From positions 1-28,162 of IMG/VR virus record IMGVR_UViG_3300018416_000086: DNA of 28,162 nucleotides, one strand, 5' to 3'. Within the stretch, counting starts at the first letter, position 1, and each line of letters starts with the position of its first letter. This DNA is from a virus. Made by a program: the position numbers and the translations under genes. The notes under the pieces were generated by a model. The model did no database searches, was not told the DNA's origin, and saw nothing but the letters and a program-made list of their open reading frames with translations. Positions 13,706 through 22,173 of this stretch are shown here, piece by piece.

Positions 13706-16092
13706 TGCAGAGAATTCAGTTATATATCGAGGATAAGTCAACAGACCCTATAACTTATCCACTAGTTGATATGTTTGATAATGAGACAGTACAACTGACC
13801 TCAACAATACAAGACGTCAAAGATATCGGTAAAGTATTCACTGACTTCTCTATGCCCTTTACTGTACCTGCATCTGAAACCAATAATAAGATATTTAGAC
13901 ATTTCTATAACTATAATATTACGGGAAATGCCTTTGATGCTAGAAAAAAAAGGAAGGCTAAGATTCACATAAATTATTCACCGTTTAGAGAAGGTAAGAT
14001 ATTCCTAAACAGTGTAAAGATGAGGAATAATAAAGCGTATGCTTATGAAATTATCTTCTACGGAAATACTGTATCATTAAAAGACTTGATTGGGGATGAT
14101 GAGTTGACGGACTTAGACTACCTATCCAACTATAATCACGAATACACTGACACTACAGTAAAAACTGGTTTTACCACAGGATTAGACTTAAACGGTCAGA
14201 CGAATTCAATTATATATCCATTAATAACATCTAAGAAACGGTTGTTTTTCAATTCTGACCCTGACTCTGATATATTTTTCAATTCAAGCGGTAATTTATA
14301 TCACGACTCTGTTGGCACGCCAGACACAACTAGAGGTTTAGAATTTACCGATCTAAAACCCGCTATCAGAGCTATACACATCATAGAAGCTATAGAGTCT
14401 AAATATGGAATATCCTTCACAAGAGATGCTAATGGTGATTTTGATAAATTCTTTGGTTCTACAGCTTTTTCAAATTTATATTTATGGCTTAACAACGTAA
14501 AGGGAGAATTTGACGAACAGGATGGTGTTAAGTTATTTGAGCATCAAGCAAAGACAAGTGAATATTCAATAAACAATACATATACAGCAGGAGGAGTGTT
14601 GATTAATCAAGACATCCCTGAAGTAACATTTCAAGACGATATTATAGAAATAACCAAATCAGCCGGAACGGACGAATACAAGATTGCTTTTAGAGCTTTG
14701 TATAGTAATCAGGGCGAGTTTGACATTATTTTCACCGAATTAGATTCTGATGGTAACGAAATAAATGAATTTGTTACTAAGACTGGTAATGTTGAGTTCA
14801 CTACTGCTGACGGTTTTTTTATAGGATATTATACAGCTTTTGAGTCTTCTAGTAGTGCGGGAACAAGAAGGTTTAAGGCTAAAATAAAAACAAGTAATTT
14901 TACGTATTTAACACCGATACTTCACGTAATTAAAGACTCTGGAGCTACTCCTGTGGTAGAGGCATATGACAAATCTGACTTCCCAATATCTTTTGATTTT
15001 GATCTAGCGGGCAAAAACAAAGAATATCTAATCCCAGAAATGAAAGTTATTGACTTTTTAACCGGGCTATTTAAGATGTTTAATTTAACTGCATATTTTA
15101 TTGATGATAGAGGAGATAGTCAATATGGTAGAATATATGTTGATACTCTAGATAATTTTTATGCTGATGCCGTAAACAATAAATTAGGAGGTTTAATAGA
15201 AATAGAGAAATATGTAGATGCATCCCAACATACGGTGAACTCAGTTCTACCATTTACAGACATACACTTTAAGTATAACGAGAACAGTTCTTTGCTTATG
15301 AGACAGCACGAAGAGGCTTTTGGTGAAGTTTTTGGTGATGCTGAGTTTAATGTTAGGGAAGGAACAAAAAACCCAACAACTGGTGAATATGCAATTGATA
15401 GGGGTAAGAAATATGAGATAGATGTTCCTTTTGCTCATATGAAGTATGAAAGACTTGTGAATCAAGCTAGACTAGACGATGCTATCAACAGAACGGATAG
15501 CACAATTATACAGTGGGGATATTCTGCAGGTGGTGATTTTAATGCAAATACAAGCGTTAGCCCACCGACAGGTGATTATGATTCTTTAGATGTAAAGCCT
15601 TTACTTTTTTACGCAATAAGAGAAACGGATTTGCCAGGGCCATCTGCAGCTAATGATAATACCGATGGTAGAATAAACTGGATTGAAGGGGGAACTGCTT
15701 CATATGTTGATTCTTATTGGAGACCATCCAATAGCAACGAAACCGGAAATACCACAACTCCACCTGCATATACTTTGAATTTTGATGCTGAATTTGATGA
15801 ATGGCAAGGAATAAATTATTCTGAATTAGATGCTCCATATGATGAATTAGAGTCTCAATCACTTTATTATGTATTCTATAAAAGTTATGTAGAGAGTGTG
15901 TTTAATCCACTTAAAAGGATGTTCAAGTTAAAAGCATTCCTACCACCAAACATTATAATAAACTATAGGCTTAATGACCAGATAAAGATTAGGGATAAGA
16001 TATTTAGAATTAACTCAATAACAACGAACCTAATGACTGGAGAATCCGAATTAGAATTGTTGAACATATTTTCAAATGAGATAGTGCAATGA
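13705..16092 (+). CDS. Large tail / baseplate protein
   Basis: A 795-residue protein. The N-terminus carries IQLYIEDK, VQLTSTIQDVKDIGKVFTDF and FTVPASETNNKIFRHFYNYN, followed by RKKRKAKIHINYSPFREGKI. I recognise this block from large tail or baseplate-hub proteins of Bacteroidota phages. The middle is beta-rich; the C-terminus has LKAFLPPNIIINYRLNDQIKI then FRINSITTNLMTGESELELLN, typical of hub-like proteins. It is likely the central tail-tip or hub component. The stop overlaps the next mini-gene (ATGA). Confidence 0.65.
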   Translation: MQRIQLYIEDKSTDPITYPLVDMFDNETVQLTSTIQDVKDIGKVFTDFSMPFTVPASETNNKIFRHFYNYNITGNAFDARKKRKAKIHINYSPFREGKIFLNSVKMRNNKAYAYEIIFYGNTVSLKDLIGDDELTDLDYLSNYNHEYTDTTVKTGFTTGLDLNGQTNSIIYPLITSKKRLFFNSDPDSDIFFNSSGNLYHDSVGTPDTTRGLEFTDLKPAIRAIHIIEAIESKYGISFTRDANGDFDKFFGSTAFSNLYLWLNNVKGEFDEQDGVKLFEHQAKTSEYSINNTYTAGGVLINQDIPEVTFQDDIIEITKSAGTDEYKIAFRALYSNQGEFDIIFTELDSDGNEINEFVTKTGNVEFTTADGFFIGYYTAFESSSSAGTRRFKAKIKTSNFTYLTPILHVIKDSGATPVVEAYDKSDFPISFDFDLAGKNKEYLIPEMKVIDFLTGLFKMFNLTAYFIDDRGDSQYGRIYVDTLDNFYADAVNNKLGGLIEIEKYVDASQHTVNSVLPFTDIHFKYNENSSLLMRQHEEAFGEVFGDAEFNVREGTKNPTTGEYAIDRGKKYEIDVPFAHMKYERLVNQARLDDAINRTDSTIIQWGYSAGGDFNANTSVSPPTGDYDSLDVKPLLFYAIRETDLPGPSAANDNTDGRINWIEGGTASYVDSYWRPSNSNETGNTTTPPAYTLNFDAEFDEWQGINYSELDAPYDELESQSLYYVFYKSYVESVFNPLKRMFKLKAFLPPNIIINYRLNDQIKIRDKIFRINSITTNLMTGESELELLNIFSNEIVQ

Positions 16093-16232
16093 TAAAGCAA
16101 TTGATAGAGATATTAAAGATTAGTGACTTTTACGGTGTTCACCCTATGATAGATATAGCTAAGGGTAAATATAAGGCCCCACTAAATATAGAAGAGTTTA
16201 AGGAATCTGTAAAGAGAAGAGCAAATGGCTGA
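16089..16232 (+). CDS. 47-residue hypothetical protein between hub and tape measure
   Basis: Starts at an ATGA junction with the large tail gene and runs 8 bases into the tape measure gene, so translation through it is well supported by spacing. It has an amphipathic helix, MIKQLIEILKISDFYGV, then HPMIDIAKGKYKAPLN. No family recognised. It may act as a small tail accessory protein; that is inference. Confidence 0.6.
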   Translation: MIKQLIEILKISDFYGVHPMIDIAKGKYKAPLNIEEFKESVKRRANG

Positions 16233-17844
16233 TACTACTAAAAATATAGTTTATAATATAAGTATAAACGAGAAAGGTAAGGTTAAGATAGACAATCTTA
16301 CCAAAAGTTTTGTAAGTGCTGATAATGCAGTTAACAAACTAACTGCTGATCTTAAGAAACAGCAGCAAACAATGACTGAGACCACTACCAAAGGTCTTAA
16401 TCCAATGATTGACAAAACTGGTTTAGCAGGAGCTACAATCGTTGAACTTGGTAGAACTATATCTGATGCCAATTATGGTATTAGAGGTGTAGCAAACAAC
16501 TTGTCTCAATTATCCACTCTTTTTGTAACATTAATATCCACTACTGGTGGGTTTAAGAATGGTATAATGGCACTTAAGAATGCCTTTATGGGGCCATTAG
16601 GTATTATCGTTCTGTTTCAAATTGCTATTGCTTTATTGGAAAAGTTTTCTATGGAGCAGGAAAAAGCAAAAGATAAAACTGATGATTTAACAAAATCAAT
16701 CGATAAGCAGATAAAATCATTCACTATACTTAATAAAGCTGTTGGAAATTATAATCTAGGTGGGGAAGCGTTGAGAGATACTGTTGCGTTATTGAGTTCT
16801 GAATTTAAAGAATTTGATCAAGCATTTCAAGATTTAGCAGAAAATGATTTTAAATTGGTTGTCTTTGAAACTGATATTTTTGGGGAGTCGATAAAGAAAG
16901 TGTATGAAGGTGAAGAAGCTATAGCGAAACTTACAGAGACATTCACTTCATTAATGGCGAATGAAAGAAAGGAAATACTGATTAACCAACAGTTGGAGGA
17001 TGCTACTGGAAAGAAAAAAATTGAACTTGAAGGTGAACTAAAGGAATTACTTAGAGAGAGAATAGGTTTAAGAAAAATATTAGACGATTTAAAGAGAGTT
17101 GAGGGTGCTAGAGATATTAGCGACTTGGAAGAAAAAATAAAATTGACATTTGACTTACAACAAGCCGAACTTGAACTAGAAAATGCTAGAGTTGCAATTT
17201 CTGACGCAGAGGCAGAAAGGGATGCTTTTGTTGCTCAATTCAAACAGCAAAGCATAATAGATAGAATAAACGCAGAAGAACAAGCTGCCTTGCAACAGTT
17301 AGATGCATACGAAAAGGATATAGAAAATTTCGAAATGTATCAAAAACAAAAAACCGAGATACAAAATTATTTTGCTGAAGAAAGGGCAAAATATATGATG
17401 AATGAGCTCGAGGCTTTGGAGATTTTGACAATGGGGATGGCTAGAATGTTTGGTGAGCAATCAGCTATAGGTAAGGCTTTTGCTGTGGCAAATGCTACCA
17501 TAAACACATATTTAGGGGCTTCACAAGTCTTGAAGGATGATACTATTCCCACTCCTTTAAAGCCGGTTGTAATGGCAGGTATAATAGCTGCAGGTTTAGG
17601 GAATGTGAGAGAAATATTAAAAGTTGATGAGACTGGTGGGGGAAGATTAAGGGGTGGTAAAGCCTCTGCTCCTTCTGTAGAAGCTCCAGACTTTAATGTA
17701 GTAGGTGCTTCACCTGAATCTCAATTAGCACAATCTGTGTCTCAACAGCAAACACAACCATTAAGAGCGTTTGTAGTCAATAAAGATATCAAGGATGCTC
17801 AAGAATTGGAGAGAACTATAGACTTCAATAGGTCTTTAGGGTAA
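16225..17844 (+). CDS. Tail tape measure protein
   Basis: A 539-residue, largely helical protein. The N-terminus has IDNLTKSFVSADNAVNKLTADLKKQQ, then TISDANYGIRGVANNLSQLSTL and a hydrophobic segment GPLGIIVLFQIAIALLEKF (about 125-143). The centre is coiled coil with many Glu/Lys (LEEKIKLTFDLQQAELELEN). Near the C-terminus, AIGKAFAVANATINTYLGASQVL and KPVVMAGIIAAGLGNV are typical of tape measures, followed by a Gly/Ser/Ala/Gln-rich tail. Tape measures set tail length; at about 0.15 nm per residue this predicts a tail near 80 nm. The chaperone pair is 6 kb upstream. Confidence 0.85.
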   Translation: MADTTKNIVYNISINEKGKVKIDNLTKSFVSADNAVNKLTADLKKQQQTMTETTTKGLNPMIDKTGLAGATIVELGRTISDANYGIRGVANNLSQLSTLFVTLISTTGGFKNGIMALKNAFMGPLGIIVLFQIAIALLEKFSMEQEKAKDKTDDLTKSIDKQIKSFTILNKAVGNYNLGGEALRDTVALLSSEFKEFDQAFQDLAENDFKLVVFETDIFGESIKKVYEGEEAIAKLTETFTSLMANERKEILINQQLEDATGKKKIELEGELKELLRERIGLRKILDDLKRVEGARDISDLEEKIKLTFDLQQAELELENARVAISDAEAERDAFVAQFKQQSIIDRINAEEQAALQQLDAYEKDIENFEMYQKQKTEIQNYFAEERAKYMMNELEALEILTMGMARMFGEQSAIGKAFAVANATINTYLGASQVLKDDTIPTPLKPVVMAGIIAAGLGNVREILKVDETGGGRLRGGKASAPSVEAPDFNVVGASPESQLAQSVSQQQTQPLRAFVVNKDIKDAQELERTIDFNRSLG

Positions 17845-17881
17845 ATCTGAAACGGATATAAACCAAAATAGTTAATTATAT

Positions 17882-18814
17882 ATGGAACGTATTATAGAAC
17901 TTATTATAGACGAAGAAAATGAGTTTAGCGGTATAGAAGCTATCTCAGTTGTGGAAAACCCTGCTATTGAAGAGGATTTTATTGCCCTAAAGGAGCATAA
18001 AGAGGTAAAACTTGCTGAAGTTGACAAAGAGAAGAGGATTTTAATGGGTGCAGCCCTAATTCCTAACAAAAAGATATATAGAAACAGTGGTGAAGAGGAA
18101 TATTACATATTCTTCTCTGAAGATACCGTTAGAAAGGCATCTGAACTGTTTTTAATGAAGGGAAATCAAAATAATAGCACCCTAGAGCATAATGTAGAGC
18201 TCGAAGGTATGTCCGTAGTCGAGTCTTGGATTATAGAAGACGAAAAAAAGGATAAATCTAGAAAATACGACTTCAATTTGCCCATAGGAACCTGGATGGT
18301 ATCTGTAAAAGTCAATAATGATGATGTTTGGCAACAAGTTAAGGCAGGTGAAGTAAAGGGTTTCTCTATTGAAGGCTATTTTGCAGATAAAATGGACGGT
18401 CCTAAGGAATCTTTACCTGAACATATGTGTTCTGACTGTCTAGATGAATTAAATGCCGAATACGAGCTCCTAGAGGCCTTAGAAAGCCTATCTGAAGAGG
18501 TTGAATTGGAGTCTTATGGTGGATATCCTGAATCTGCATCTAATAATGCTAAATTAGGTATTAAAAGGAACAAAGAACTAGGTAATAAGTGTGCGACCCA
18601 GGTAGGAAAAGTCAGAGGGCAGCAATTAGCTAGAAAAGAGAAGTTCACAGTCTCAACTTTGAAGAGAATCTATTCTTATTTGAGCAGAGCTGCTGAATAT
18701 TATGATCCTAGTAAGCCTGAGGCTTGTGGAACTATCAGTTATCTTCTATGGGGAGGTAAAAGTATGCTTAATTGGACTGAATCTAAGTTAAAAGGTCTAA
18801 ACGAGATAGAATAA
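17882..18814 (+). CDS. XkdF-like prohead serine protease with a C-terminal extra domain
   Basis: A 310-residue protein. The first 210 residues match the XkdF (peptidase S78_2) pattern: ISVVENPAIEEDF, KRILMGAALIPNKKIYR, then STLEHNV with His near 103, EGMSVVESWI, GTWMVSVKV and GFSIEGYF with Ser near 161. These two residues fit the His-Ser catalytic pair that matures procapsids. Residues from about 213 form another unit, GYPESASNNAKLGIKRNKE, CATQVG, RGQQLARKEKF, CGTISYLLWGGKSMLNW, seen as a domain or separate protein in other phages. The tail operon ends just before it. Confidence 0.8.
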   Translation: MERIIELIIDEENEFSGIEAISVVENPAIEEDFIALKEHKEVKLAEVDKEKRILMGAALIPNKKIYRNSGEEEYYIFFSEDTVRKASELFLMKGNQNNSTLEHNVELEGMSVVESWIIEDEKKDKSRKYDFNLPIGTWMVSVKVNNDDVWQQVKAGEVKGFSIEGYFADKMDGPKESLPEHMCSDCLDELNAEYELLEALESLSEEVELESYGGYPESASNNAKLGIKRNKELGNKCATQVGKVRGQQLARKEKFTVSTLKRIYSYLSRAAEYYDPSKPEACGTISYLLWGGKSMLNWTESKLKGLNEIE

Positions 18815-18815
18815 T

Positions 18816-19454
18816 ATGGCCATAACAAAAAACACTTCATATAGAGTACACGTTCAAGACACTACAGAGTCCGAGGTATCTTCAGTTAATATAGAGAATG
18901 GTGCAATGCTACGCACTGATTCAGCCCTTTATATGGGTCATAATGGAAGTAATGTTGTCGTATACCCTCAGAATGTTATAACTGTAAATGGTTGGGCAAG
19001 ATATGACGATACAGAATATACCTCCTCAAACAAACTCACTTTATCAGACGGTGTTGAGGTTGTATTACCTAATAATGCAGGTGCAGTATACAGAAGTCAT
19101 CCTTCAATAGCTTTTTATAATGGTTCAACACAAAAGGTGTTAGCTATAAATGAAAATGATGTTTATCAAATCACAGTGGTGTTTAGATGTTCAGCGGCTA
19201 ATGCTAACCAAACTTATTTGAGTCTACACTTTGAAGGTGGGAATGGAACACCATACGATAGAATAAGGAGTGATATTAATTTCCCCAAAGGAAATGACGT
19301 AGACCACGACTTCCATCAAATGTTTCAATATTATACAGATGCGGATTTTGTACTTAATGGTACTGATTGGAAAATAACTTCAAACGGAGGAAGTGCAAAA
19401 ATATGGGATGTAATTTATTTTATACAACGAACACAAAACGCAGATTTTAGCTAA
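18816..19454 (+). CDS. Putative head decoration or fibre-like virion protein
   Basis: A 212-residue beta-rich protein located between protease and scaffold. It has VNGWARYDDTEYTSSNKLTL, VVLPNNAGAVYRSH, and in the C-terminal part alternating strands (VYQITVVFRCSAANAN, WKITSNGGSAKIWDVIYFIQRT) like a small jelly-roll or trimeric fibre head. I recognise the NGWARYDD.Y.S..P/L...gv...LPNNaG pattern from Bacteroidota phages. A virion role is likely from position; whether head or tail is uncertain. Confidence 0.6.
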   Translation: MAITKNTSYRVHVQDTTESEVSSVNIENGAMLRTDSALYMGHNGSNVVVYPQNVITVNGWARYDDTEYTSSNKLTLSDGVEVVLPNNAGAVYRSHPSIAFYNGSTQKVLAINENDVYQITVVFRCSAANANQTYLSLHFEGGNGTPYDRIRSDINFPKGNDVDHDFHQMFQYYTDADFVLNGTDWKITSNGGSAKIWDVIYFIQRTQNADFS

Positions 19455-19609
19455 TGAAAAATAAAAGGAAAGCTACACCAAGCTATTCTTCACCTAAAGG
19501 TGGTAGCAGGGGCTGTCTTTGCAAAGATGGTAAAACGTATTCAAGAAAATGCTGTGATGGTTCTTTACAAGCCCAAGGGGTTGGTAATGTGACTGGTGAT
19601 GGCACTTGA
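19454..19609 (+). CDS. Four-cysteine mini-protein (GCLCKDGKTYSRKCCDGSLQAQG)
   Basis: A 51-residue protein whose ATG shares the preceding stop (TAATG). The core GCLCKDGKTYSRKCC then DGSLQAQGVG holds four cysteines in a CxC...CC arrangement, which I recognise as a very conserved small protein between the head genes of Bacteroidota phages. The cysteines suit zinc binding or disulphide cross-linking; neither is shown. It is followed by a 50-base AT-rich gap before the scaffold. Confidence 0.75.
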   Translation: MKNKRKATPSYSSPKGGSRGCLCKDGKTYSRKCCDGSLQAQGVGNVTGDGT

Positions 19610-19659
19610 AAATACAACAATATATTTTTAATCAGTAATAATTATAAACATCAATTTTT

Positions 19660-20115
19660 ATGAAAGCAACAGAAATCGTTTCTAAACTAAAGGACGTGCT
19701 TTTGTCTTCAACTGAAGAGATTGAAACTCAAGAAGCTGTACAACAAGAAGTGCAGGAAGAAGTACAAGAAGAGGTACAACTTGAGTCTGCAACTGAAGAA
19801 GTTAATGAAGAAGAAGTACAGCTAGAAGAAGCTCCTGAAATGGAGGCTTCTGAAGAGGTTGCTGCAGAAGAGGCAGAAATGTCTTATGCAACCAAAGAAG
19901 AATTAGCCGAAGTTAAGGCTATGGTAGAAAAACTAATGGGTCAATTAGAGGCTAAAGAAGAATCTAAGCAAGAAGTTCCTCAAGAACTATCTGCTGATGA
20001 AGAACCTTTAACTCACAGCCCAGAGAACGCAACAGAGAGTAGAAATCTACATTTATATTCTCAAAACGGACCTGCAACTACTCTTGACAGAGTTTTAGCA
20101 AGATTAAATAAATAA
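19660..20115 (+). CDS. Capsid scaffold protein
   Basis: A 151-residue, very acidic protein. The N-terminus is helical, then a Glu/Val/Gln-rich repeat (EEVQ units, about 22-60) and a coiled-coil (EELAEVKAMVEKLMGQLEAKEE, about 85-107), ending LTHSPENATESRNLHLYSQ and TTLDRVLARLNK. The low-complexity acidic coiled-coil plus a basic C-terminal helix just before the capsid gene is the standard form of a scaffolding protein. The capsid protein is expected to bind the C-terminal helix. The spacer to the capsid gene is 27 bases. Confidence 0.75.
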   Translation: MKATEIVSKLKDVLLSSTEEIETQEAVQQEVQEEVQEEVQLESATEEVNEEEVQLEEAPEMEASEEVAAEEAEMSYATKEELAEVKAMVEKLMGQLEAKEESKQEVPQELSADEEPLTHSPENATESRNLHLYSQNGPATTLDRVLARLNK

Positions 20116-20142
20116 TAAACACAATTATCTAAATTACCAAAA

Positions 20143-21102
20143 ATGGCAACAACTACATCAATTACTACTACTTACGCAGGAGAGTTCGCAGGTGAATATA
20201 TCGCTGCTGCTCTACTCGAAGGTGCTACTATCTCTAATGGTGGTATCACTGTAAAACCGAATGTAAAGTTAAAAGAGGTGATCAAGAAAGTGGCTACTGA
20301 CGATATCGTTAAGGATGCAACTTGTGATTTCGATCCTACTTCAACTGTTACACTTACTGAAAGAATCCTTCAACCAGAGGAGCAACAAGTCAACCTACAA
20401 CTTTGTAAGAAAGACTTTATCTCTGACTGGGAAGCACTTTCTATGGGATATTCTGCACACAGCAATATGCCTTCTAAATTCTCTGACTTCTTAATTGCAC
20501 ACGTTGCAGCTAAAGTTGCACAAAGAACTGAGCAATCTATCTGGTCAGGTTCAACTGCTACAAACGGTCAGTTTAATGGATTATCTACACTATTAGCAGC
20601 AGATGCTGCTTTACCTGTTGCAAACGAAATTGCAGGTACTACAGTTACCGCTGCTAACGTAATTACTGAACTAGGTAAAATCGTAGATGCTATTCCTTCT
20701 GCAGTTTATGGAAGTGAAGATTTATACATCTATGTATCTCAAAATATCGCAAGAGCTTATGTAAGAGCTTTAGGTGGATTTGGTGCAGCAGGTTTAGGTG
20801 CTGCCGGTACAAATGCAATGGGTACTCAGTGGTGGAATAATGGTGCACTTTCTTTTGACGGTGTGAAATTATTTGTAGCTAACGGTCTTGCTGATAACGA
20901 TGCTATCGCTGCTGAAAAGTCTAACTTGTTCTTCGGTACTGGTCTATTGTCTGACCACAACGAAGTTAAGGTTATTGATATGGCTGATCTTGACGGTTCT
21001 CAAAACGTAAGAGTCGTAATGAGATTTACTGCAGGTGTACAGTATGGTATTGTTGATGATATCGTAACTTATGGTATCGCTAACACTGCTAATAATCCAT
21101 AA
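20143..21102 (+). CDS. Major capsid protein (HK97 fold likely)
   Basis: A 319-residue protein. Features: an Ala/Gly-rich N-terminal segment (FAGEYIAAALLEGATISNGG), then VKPNVKLKEVIKKV, LTERILQPEEQQVNLQLCKKDF, WEALSMGYSAH, WSGST, DLYIYVSQNIARAYVRALGG and VMRFTAGVQYGIVDDIVTYG. The C-terminal strand pattern and the position between scaffold and terminator fit the HK97-type shell protein. Codon use is biased to a few synonymous codons more than in neighbouring genes (many gct, act, ttc), which suggests very high expression. It is closed by a strong terminator. Confidence 0.85.
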   Translation: MATTTSITTTYAGEFAGEYIAAALLEGATISNGGITVKPNVKLKEVIKKVATDDIVKDATCDFDPTSTVTLTERILQPEEQQVNLQLCKKDFISDWEALSMGYSAHSNMPSKFSDFLIAHVAAKVAQRTEQSIWSGSTATNGQFNGLSTLLAADAALPVANEIAGTTVTAANVITELGKIVDAIPSAVYGSEDLYIYVSQNIARAYVRALGGFGAAGLGAAGTNAMGTQWWNNGALSFDGVKLFVANGLADNDAIAAEKSNLFFGTGLLSDHNEVKVIDMADLDGSQNVRVVMRFTAGVQYGIVDDIVTYGIANTANNP

Positions 21103-21129
21103 TAAAAAAATAATCAATTAACTAACTTA

Positions 21130-21168
21130 AAGGGTGGGTAAGCCAATGTAGCCTACTCACCCTTTTTT
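21130..21168 (+). terminator. Rho-independent terminator after the major capsid gene
   Basis: A 14-bp stem (21130-21143 with 21151-21164) carries one mismatch and one G-U pair and a 7-base loop, and runs into a T tract to 21168. It lies 27 bases after the capsid stop. Confidence 0.9.
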
Positions 21169-21181
21169 AATACCTTATAAT

Positions 21182-21730
21182 ATGGCTTGTGATTTAACAA
21201 AAGGTAGAAAAGAACCCTGCAAAGACGTAGTTGGTGGTCTCAGAGCGATTTATTTCGTAGATTATGGTGATTTAGGAACCGTAACACAAACTGATGACGA
21301 GATTACAGATTTGTCAGGAACTTTTACTGCTTATAAATATGAATTGAAGGGTAATAGCAGCTTTGAGCAAACTGTTACTTCTTCAAGAGAGAATGGTACA
21401 ACATTCTTTGAGCAAACGCTAAACTTGACTCTTAAGAAACTTTCTAAGGAAGACCACAAAGAGATTAAGCTATTAGCTTACGGTAGACCCCACGTTGCGG
21501 TTGAAGACTATAACGGAAATGTATTCCTTATGGGTCTTGAGCACGGAGCTGATGTGTCTGGAGGAACAATTGTAACTGGTGCTGCTATGGGAGACCTTTC
21601 AGGGTATACACTTACCTTGAGCGGTATGGAGACAAAACCTGCAAACTTTGTTTCTTCACCTACTGCTGCTGATCCATTTGATGGAATGAGTTCTGCAACA
21701 GTTACTATTACAGAGGGTACTAACTCTTAA
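21182..21730 (+). CDS. Putative major tail tube protein
   Basis: A 182-residue beta-rich protein. Motifs: CDLTKGRKEPCKDVVGG, IYFVDYGDLGTVT, YELKGNSSFEQTVTSSRENGTTFFEQTLNLTLKKLSKEDHKE, LLAYGRPHVAVED, LGL/GLEHGADVSGG, AAMGDLSGYTLTLSGMETKPANF. The GYTLTLSGME.KPA C-terminal strand is usual for tail tube proteins, and I recognise the whole pattern from Bacteroidota phages. It is flanked by two strong terminators, so it forms its own unit with high expected output. A head decoration role cannot be excluded. Confidence 0.65.
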   Translation: MACDLTKGRKEPCKDVVGGLRAIYFVDYGDLGTVTQTDDEITDLSGTFTAYKYELKGNSSFEQTVTSSRENGTTFFEQTLNLTLKKLSKEDHKEIKLLAYGRPHVAVEDYNGNVFLMGLEHGADVSGGTIVTGAAMGDLSGYTLTLSGMETKPANFVSSPTAADPFDGMSSATVTITEGTNS

Positions 21731-21751
21731 TAGTAATTTCATTTGATAATT

Positions 21752-21784
21752 ATAGGGTGGCTGTTTGGTCACCCTATTTTTTTT
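21752..21784 (+). terminator. Rho-independent terminator after the tail tube gene
   Basis: A stem of ATAGGGTGGC (21752-21761) with GTCACCCTAT (21768-21777), 10 bp with one G-U pair and a 6-base loop, is followed by eight T. Well formed. Confidence 0.9.
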
Positions 21785-21816
21785 GAACAAAAACGAAACT
21801 ATTTAGTTATACTTAT

Positions 21817-22173
21817 ATGATAAGGTTATTACCAAGCACAGACAGTCAAACCATAAGTATTGTTCCTAGAGAATATACTGAAGCTAGTGATTTAGAGTTA
21901 GTCATTAAAGAGGATGGGACTAGAAAGACAGAAACGCTAGAAGGATTAACTTCAACGATAAACGGTAACTTTTTAGATATAGATTGTACTTTTAGTATTT
22001 TATCGGAGGATAGTGCTTATTCTATAGAAATAAAACAAGGGGAGACTTTGCTTTATAGAGATAAGGTTTATTGTACTTCAAAAACAGATACAACTTTATC
22101 TCACACATTAAATACGAATCAATATAACAATTATGATTCTGAAACAGAAGGGCAACAATATATTATAATATGA
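21817..22173 (+). CDS. Conserved small phage structural-region protein
   Basis: A 118-residue beta-rich protein that starts 33 bases after the terminator and overlaps the portal by 4 bases (ATGA). It has TISIVPREYTEASDLELVI, FLDIDCTFSILSEDSAYSIEI and LLYRDKVYCTSKTD, ending YDSETEGQQYIII. Proteins with the LLYRdKvyCTsQt pattern sit beside head or tail genes in Bacteroidota phages. Function unknown; a minor structural or assembly role is inferred from position only. Confidence 0.6.
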   Translation: MIRLLPSTDSQTISIVPREYTEASDLELVIKEDGTRKTETLEGLTSTINGNFLDIDCTFSILSEDSAYSIEIKQGETLLYRDKVYCTSKTDTTLSHTLNTNQYNNYDSETEGQQYIII

